The translations under genes and the position numbers were made by a program. A DNA stretch of 17,108 bases from an uncultured Lachnospiraceae bacterium (GTDB lineage Bacteria > Bacillota > Clostridia > Lachnospirales > Lachnospiraceae). The notes beneath the pieces were generated by a model that was not told where the DNA came from, ran no database searches, and was given only the letters and a program-made list of their open reading frames with translations. This document shows, piece by piece, positions 15,160-17,108 of the stretch. The stretch is from NCBI GenBank assembly GCA_905193085.1, contig CAJJNI010000025.1, positions 1 to 17,108 on the forward strand, in the 5' to 3' direction. The first letter of the stretch is position 1, and each line of letters starts with the position of its first letter.

Positions 15160-15912
15160 TTAAATATAATCTTCTATAGTGCTTGAATTGATTTCAGGAT
15201 ACTTAATTGCATTGCTTGTATATAAACTGCTGTCAGAAAGCTTTCCTGATGTATAGTTAGATATTGCAGAAGCATTTGAACCCACCCAGTAAGCATATGA
15301 ACTTCTGCCACTGAAGAGTGACTTCAAATCATTTATTGAAGAACTGTTAAGCTTATCTTCGTCTATTGAAAGCTTGTTGTCTTTACCAATCGCAATACCA
15401 ACTTTATCAAGCATCTTTGAATTAGCCTGTGTTCTCTTAGTAGTGTTAAGTGCAGGTCTTAATATGCTTGTATCTTCTGAATCAGCTGCAGTATCAATAA
15501 GTGAATTATAACTGTCAACAAATGCCTTTACTTTCTTCTTGATTGAATCTCTGTCATAATCTTTTACTGTAGTCTTATTCCCATCATCATCTGTCTTAGT
15601 AATATATTTTTCTTTAAACAAAGAGCTGTCAGCATATAAATCAGATGCATCTTCTGACAAAGCTGCTGCCTCACTTTTAACTTTAGACATTTCAGTCTTT
15701 TTCTTTGATGATGCTGAATCTTTGCTGCTGTCTGTTGAATCTGCCTTAGACTGCTTAGCATAATAATTCTTAAGAAGTTTTCTATATGAACCATTCTTAA
15801 TACTTGCATAATCACCGAGCAGACTTCCTAATGAATTTGAACTTGTATTTGATGTTCTATTTGTTGAAAAAAATGAATTGTAAAAATTATTAGAATTAAT
15901 TGTGTTTGACAT
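15160..15912 (-). CDS. FliD C-terminal-like small protein
   Basis: A 250-aa protein rich in Ser, Asn, Asp and Lys, with no cysteine, signal peptide or membrane segment, as is common for flagellar axial and secreted proteins. Residues about 119-201 resemble the C-terminal region of the flagellar cap protein FliD: 'VKAFVDSYNSLIDTA', then 'LRPALNTTKRT', 'LDKVGIAIGKDNKLSIDEDK' and 'DLKSLFSG' correspond to the FliD pattern 'LKxFVxxYN ... L..i ... GI....g.L.lDe.kL ... v..LF'. The remaining parts of FliD (domains D2-D4 and the N-terminal coiled coil; normal length 450-700 aa) are missing. The ATG is preceded by AAGGGAG at 7 bases. It is a single-gene unit between terminators, with its own promoter. 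Export or a capping role is inference. Confidence 0.75.
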   Translation of the reverse strand: MSNTINSNNFYNSFFSTNRTSNTSSNSLGSLLGDYASIKNGSYRKLLKNYYAKQSKADSTDSSKDSASSKKKTEMSKVKSEAAALSEDASDLYADSSLFKEKYITKTDDDGNKTTVKDYDRDSIKKKVKAFVDSYNSLIDTAADSEDTSILRPALNTTKRTQANSKMLDKVGIAIGKDNKLSIDEDKLNSSSINDLKSLFSGRSSYAYWVGSNASAISNYTSGKLSDSSLYTSNAIKYPEINSSTIEDYI

Positions 15913-15961
15913 AATATCACTCCCTTTTTATAAAATGCCGCAACTATTAGCTTTATTATTC

Positions 15962-15990
15962 AGTATAACACCTGAACAATAATTGTTCAA
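15962..15990 (-). promoter_or_regulatory. sigma-A promoter of the FliD-like gene
   Basis: Minus-strand TTGAAC (15990-15985, 4 of 6), 17-base spacer, TATACT (15967-15962, 5 of 6), with a T-rich upstream stretch. The leader is about 45 bases. The palindrome 15973-15989 occupies the -35 and the spacer, so a bound protein would block RNA polymerase. No sigma-28 motif was seen here. Confidence 0.65.
15973..15989. promoter_or_regulatory. perfect 8-1-8 palindrome, candidate operator with Fur-box-like architecture
   Basis: TGAACAATAATTGTTCA: eight bases mirrored perfectly around a central A/T. The inner AAT-N-ATT and the 7-1-7 symmetry recall boxes of the Fur/PerR/Zur family (TGATAAT-N-ATTATCA), agreeing at 4 of 7 positions per half. 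It covers most of the promoter between -35 and -10. A MarR- or TetR-type repressor is an equally possible binder. Confidence 0.6.
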
Positions 15991-16075
15991 CCGATTTACA
16001 CAAAATAATATTATTATCTCTATTATTTATTTCGGATTTTTTTTTTTAATCTTTAGCAATATTTTTAATTTTATA

Positions 16076-16123
16076 AAAACCGGTCTTTGCAGGCTGCTGA
16101 TATGCTACGCAAAAACCGGTTTT
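16076..16123 (-). terminator. rho-independent terminator of the feo/Fur-like operon
   Basis: Stem aaaaccggt (16076-16084) with accggtttt (16115-16123), extended inside by tttgc/gcaaa after one mismatch. On the minus strand it ends in TTTTTATA. T-residues also follow on the plus strand, so it could act both ways, but only the minus-strand gene ends here. Confidence 0.82.
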
Positions 16124-16152
16124 ACATTTTGTTTTATTTCTATAAAATTATA

Positions 16153-16620
16153 TTACTCTGCACATTCACAAGGTCTTACATTTATAGAAATTATTTTCTG
16201 TTCGCTTAAATATCCACACTCAACGAGTCCGGCCCGAACTACCTTATTCCAATTCTGTGCAGAAAGATTAAACATTGTGTTATCATCGAGAATTACCGTA
16301 CATGCATTATCCATTGAACATTTTTCTCCAAATGAAACTTTATACATGTTCTTACGGCTTATCGCACCAATTTCTTCTAATTTATTAATCATACGGTAAA
16401 CTGTTGCAGTTCCTATTTTGTTATCAATTCTTGACGCTTTGAAATAGATTTCTTTACAACAAGTACATTCTGACTCTAAAATAATATCAATAATCAAAAG
16501 CCTCTGCTTTGTTATCCTGCCTCCGCTTTGCTTTAGCAGGGAGATAATCATATCTTTCTGCATTTTATTGGTCTTTTGGTATACCTGATTATTCATTTCT
16601 TTTTCTAAAGTCTGCATCAT
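16153..16620 (-). CDS. divergent Fur-family regulator, histidine-free and cysteine-rich
   Basis: A 155-aa protein. The winged-helix part is clear: 'GGRITKQRLLIIDIILES' (33-50), then 'KEIYFKASRIDNKIGTATVYR' in two parts (56-76) with the Fur signature helix 'TATVYRMINKLEEIGAI' (71-87). The regulatory half has lost the usual metal ligands: the whole protein contains no histidine, whereas Fur, PerR, Zur and Mur coordinate metal through several. Instead it has eight cysteines (52, 54, 55, 101, 107, 135, 151, 153), including 'CTCC' and a terminal 'CEC'. It starts 3 bases after the FeoB-associated peptide gene with no clear ribosome binding site, so it is probably translated by coupling. An iron- or redox-sensing regulator of this feo operon is the natural guess; the sensing mode is unknown. 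Confidence 0.85.
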   Translation of the reverse strand: MMQTLEKEMNNQVYQKTNKMQKDMIISLLKQSGGRITKQRLLIIDIILESECTCCKEIYFKASRIDNKIGTATVYRMINKLEEIGAISRKNMYKVSFGEKCSMDNACTVILDDNTMFNLSAQNWNKVVRAGLVECGYLSEQKIISINVRPCECAE

Positions 16621-16623
16621 AAT

Positions 16624-16767
16624 TTACTGATGGGAACAATGACCGCCACATTTACTGCAGTCATGACCGCATTGCAGAGATTTTCCTTTTTTCTTATCCC
16701 GAATCATACCAGCCACAATAAGACCAACTATAATTATAAGAATAGCACCTACAATAAATGTTCCCAT
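16624..16767 (-). CDS. FeoB-associated Cys-rich membrane protein
   Basis: A 47-aa peptide. Residues 4-22 are one transmembrane helix ('FIVGAILIIIVGLIVAGMI'), followed by a basic 'RDKKKGK' and a metal-ligand-like tail 'QCGHDCSKCGGHCSHQ' with four cysteines and three histidines. This is the layout of the FeoB-associated Cys-rich family that is found next to feoB in many clostridia. The start is the second ATG of ATGAATATG: AAGGAG is only one base from the first and 7 from the second. It lies 71 bases after feoB and 3 before the Fur-like gene. A role in handing on ferrous iron is inferred from the family and neighbours. Confidence 0.9.
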   Translation of the reverse strand: MGTFIVGAILIIIVGLIVAGMIRDKKKGKSLQCGHDCSKCGGHCSHQ

Positions 16768-16838
16768 ATTCATTCTCCTTTACTAATAGAACTGATAAAT
16801 TACTGTTACCAAATCTGAATCCGGCTGTAAAACAACTG

Positions 16839-17108
16839 TTATGCCGTTGCCTTGCTTACGCTTGAAACATTTGATGTTTTTCCGTCTTTGTAAGGACGAA
16901 CTAACATGTATATAAATCCGACAAGAATTGCCATTGCAACAATTGTCCATATTCCAAATCCACATTCACCTGTGAATAAACCTGCTAAACGATATACTAC
17001 TAAAGATGCAATGTATGCAAGACCACACTGGTATCCGATTGCAAACCAGAACCATTTAGTATTGTTCATTTCTCTCTTAATAGCACCCATAGCTGCGAAA
17101 CATGGTGC
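16839..17108 (-). CDS. feoB: FeoB ferrous iron transporter, C-terminal fragment (runs off the window)
   Basis: Only the last 89 codons are in the window; the gene continues beyond base 17108. The fragment begins 'APCFAAMGAIKREMNNTKWF', which matches the C-terminal core of FeoB (conserved Cys-x-Ala-Ala ... Arg-Glu), followed by two membrane helices ('AIGYQCGLAYIASLVVYRL' and 'IWTIVAMAILVGFIYMLV') and a charged tail 'RPYKDGK'. FeoB imports Fe(II) with a GTP-regulated N-terminal domain, which is off-window. The product is cut by the window edge and is not a pseudogene by any visible sign. Confidence 0.93.
   Translation of the reverse strand, partial: APCFAAMGAIKREMNNTKWFWFAIGYQCGLAYIASLVVYRLAGLFTGECGFGIWTIVAMAILVGFIYMLVRPYKDGKTSNVSSVSKATA

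Noticed and set aside
15990..16003. Sigma-28 promoter for the FliD-like gene based on a TAAATCGG-like stretch
   Set aside because: Spacing and -10 do not match TAAA-N15-CCGATAT; the sigma-A hexamers fit much better.
15983..16399. Plus-strand ORF of 138 codons crossing the terminator and the Fur-like gene
   Set aside because: Runs through a strong minus-strand terminator and antisense to the Fur-like gene; translation resembles no family.
16839..17108. Separate 83-aa membrane protein starting at an internal ATG
   Set aside because: The frame is open to the window edge and the upstream residues (APCFAA) match FeoB, so this is the end of feoB.

Overview
The window reads as a chromosomal segment of a low-GC, Gram-positive anaerobe, most probably a motile member of the Lachnospiraceae (Roseburia/Agathobacter/Butyrivibrio-like). 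The basis is AT-rich DNA with strong AAGGAG-type ribosome binding sites, a clostridial style of gene content (radical SAM protein with DUF4080-like architecture, VanW-family protein, AIR-synthase-like protein, FeoB with a small Cys-rich partner), and two proteins with flagellar-like domains. The genus is an inference. Nearly everything is on the minus strand; the only convincing plus-strand gene is a membrane-anchored, TPR-like protein at 11964-12593. No tRNA, rRNA, IS element, phage gene or CRISPR array was found, and no gene-free gap exceeds about 240 bases.

Read in the direction of transcription (right to left), the window opens with the end of an iron-uptake locus: the C-terminus of FeoB, a 47-aa FeoB-associated Cys-rich membrane protein, and a highly divergent Fur-family regulator with no histidine at all. 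A clear terminator follows. Next is a 250-aa protein with a FliD C-terminal-like region, driven by a good sigma-A promoter that has a perfect 8-1-8 palindrome in it, and closed by its own terminator. Then come a B12-binding-type radical SAM protein and a DnaQ-like exonuclease, which form a tight pair and converge, with a 41-base overlap, on the plus-strand TPR-like gene.

From 11853 down to 5515 the genes are closely packed: a 33-aa membrane peptide not previously obvious because of its size, a VanW-family surface protein with a repeat tail, an AIR-synthase-like enzyme, an Lrp/AsnC regulator, a PLP aminotransferase, TrmL and a COG1092-type SAM methyltransferase. These look like one operon of mixed housekeeping function. 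A GIY-YIG protein follows after a leader that carries a candidate promoter and a long-range inverted repeat. glgB (glycogen branching enzyme) has a near-perfect sigma-A promoter inside the 3' end of the GIY-YIG gene and a strong terminator. The last gene is a 1027-aa protein with a FliK-like C-terminus, preceded by overlapping sigma-A-like and sigma-28-like promoter sequences.

The strongest leads are the histidine-free, cysteine-rich Fur homologue in the feo locus, its possible link to the Fur-box-like palindrome in the next promoter, and the two non-canonical flagellar-like proteins that sit outside any flagellar gene cluster.
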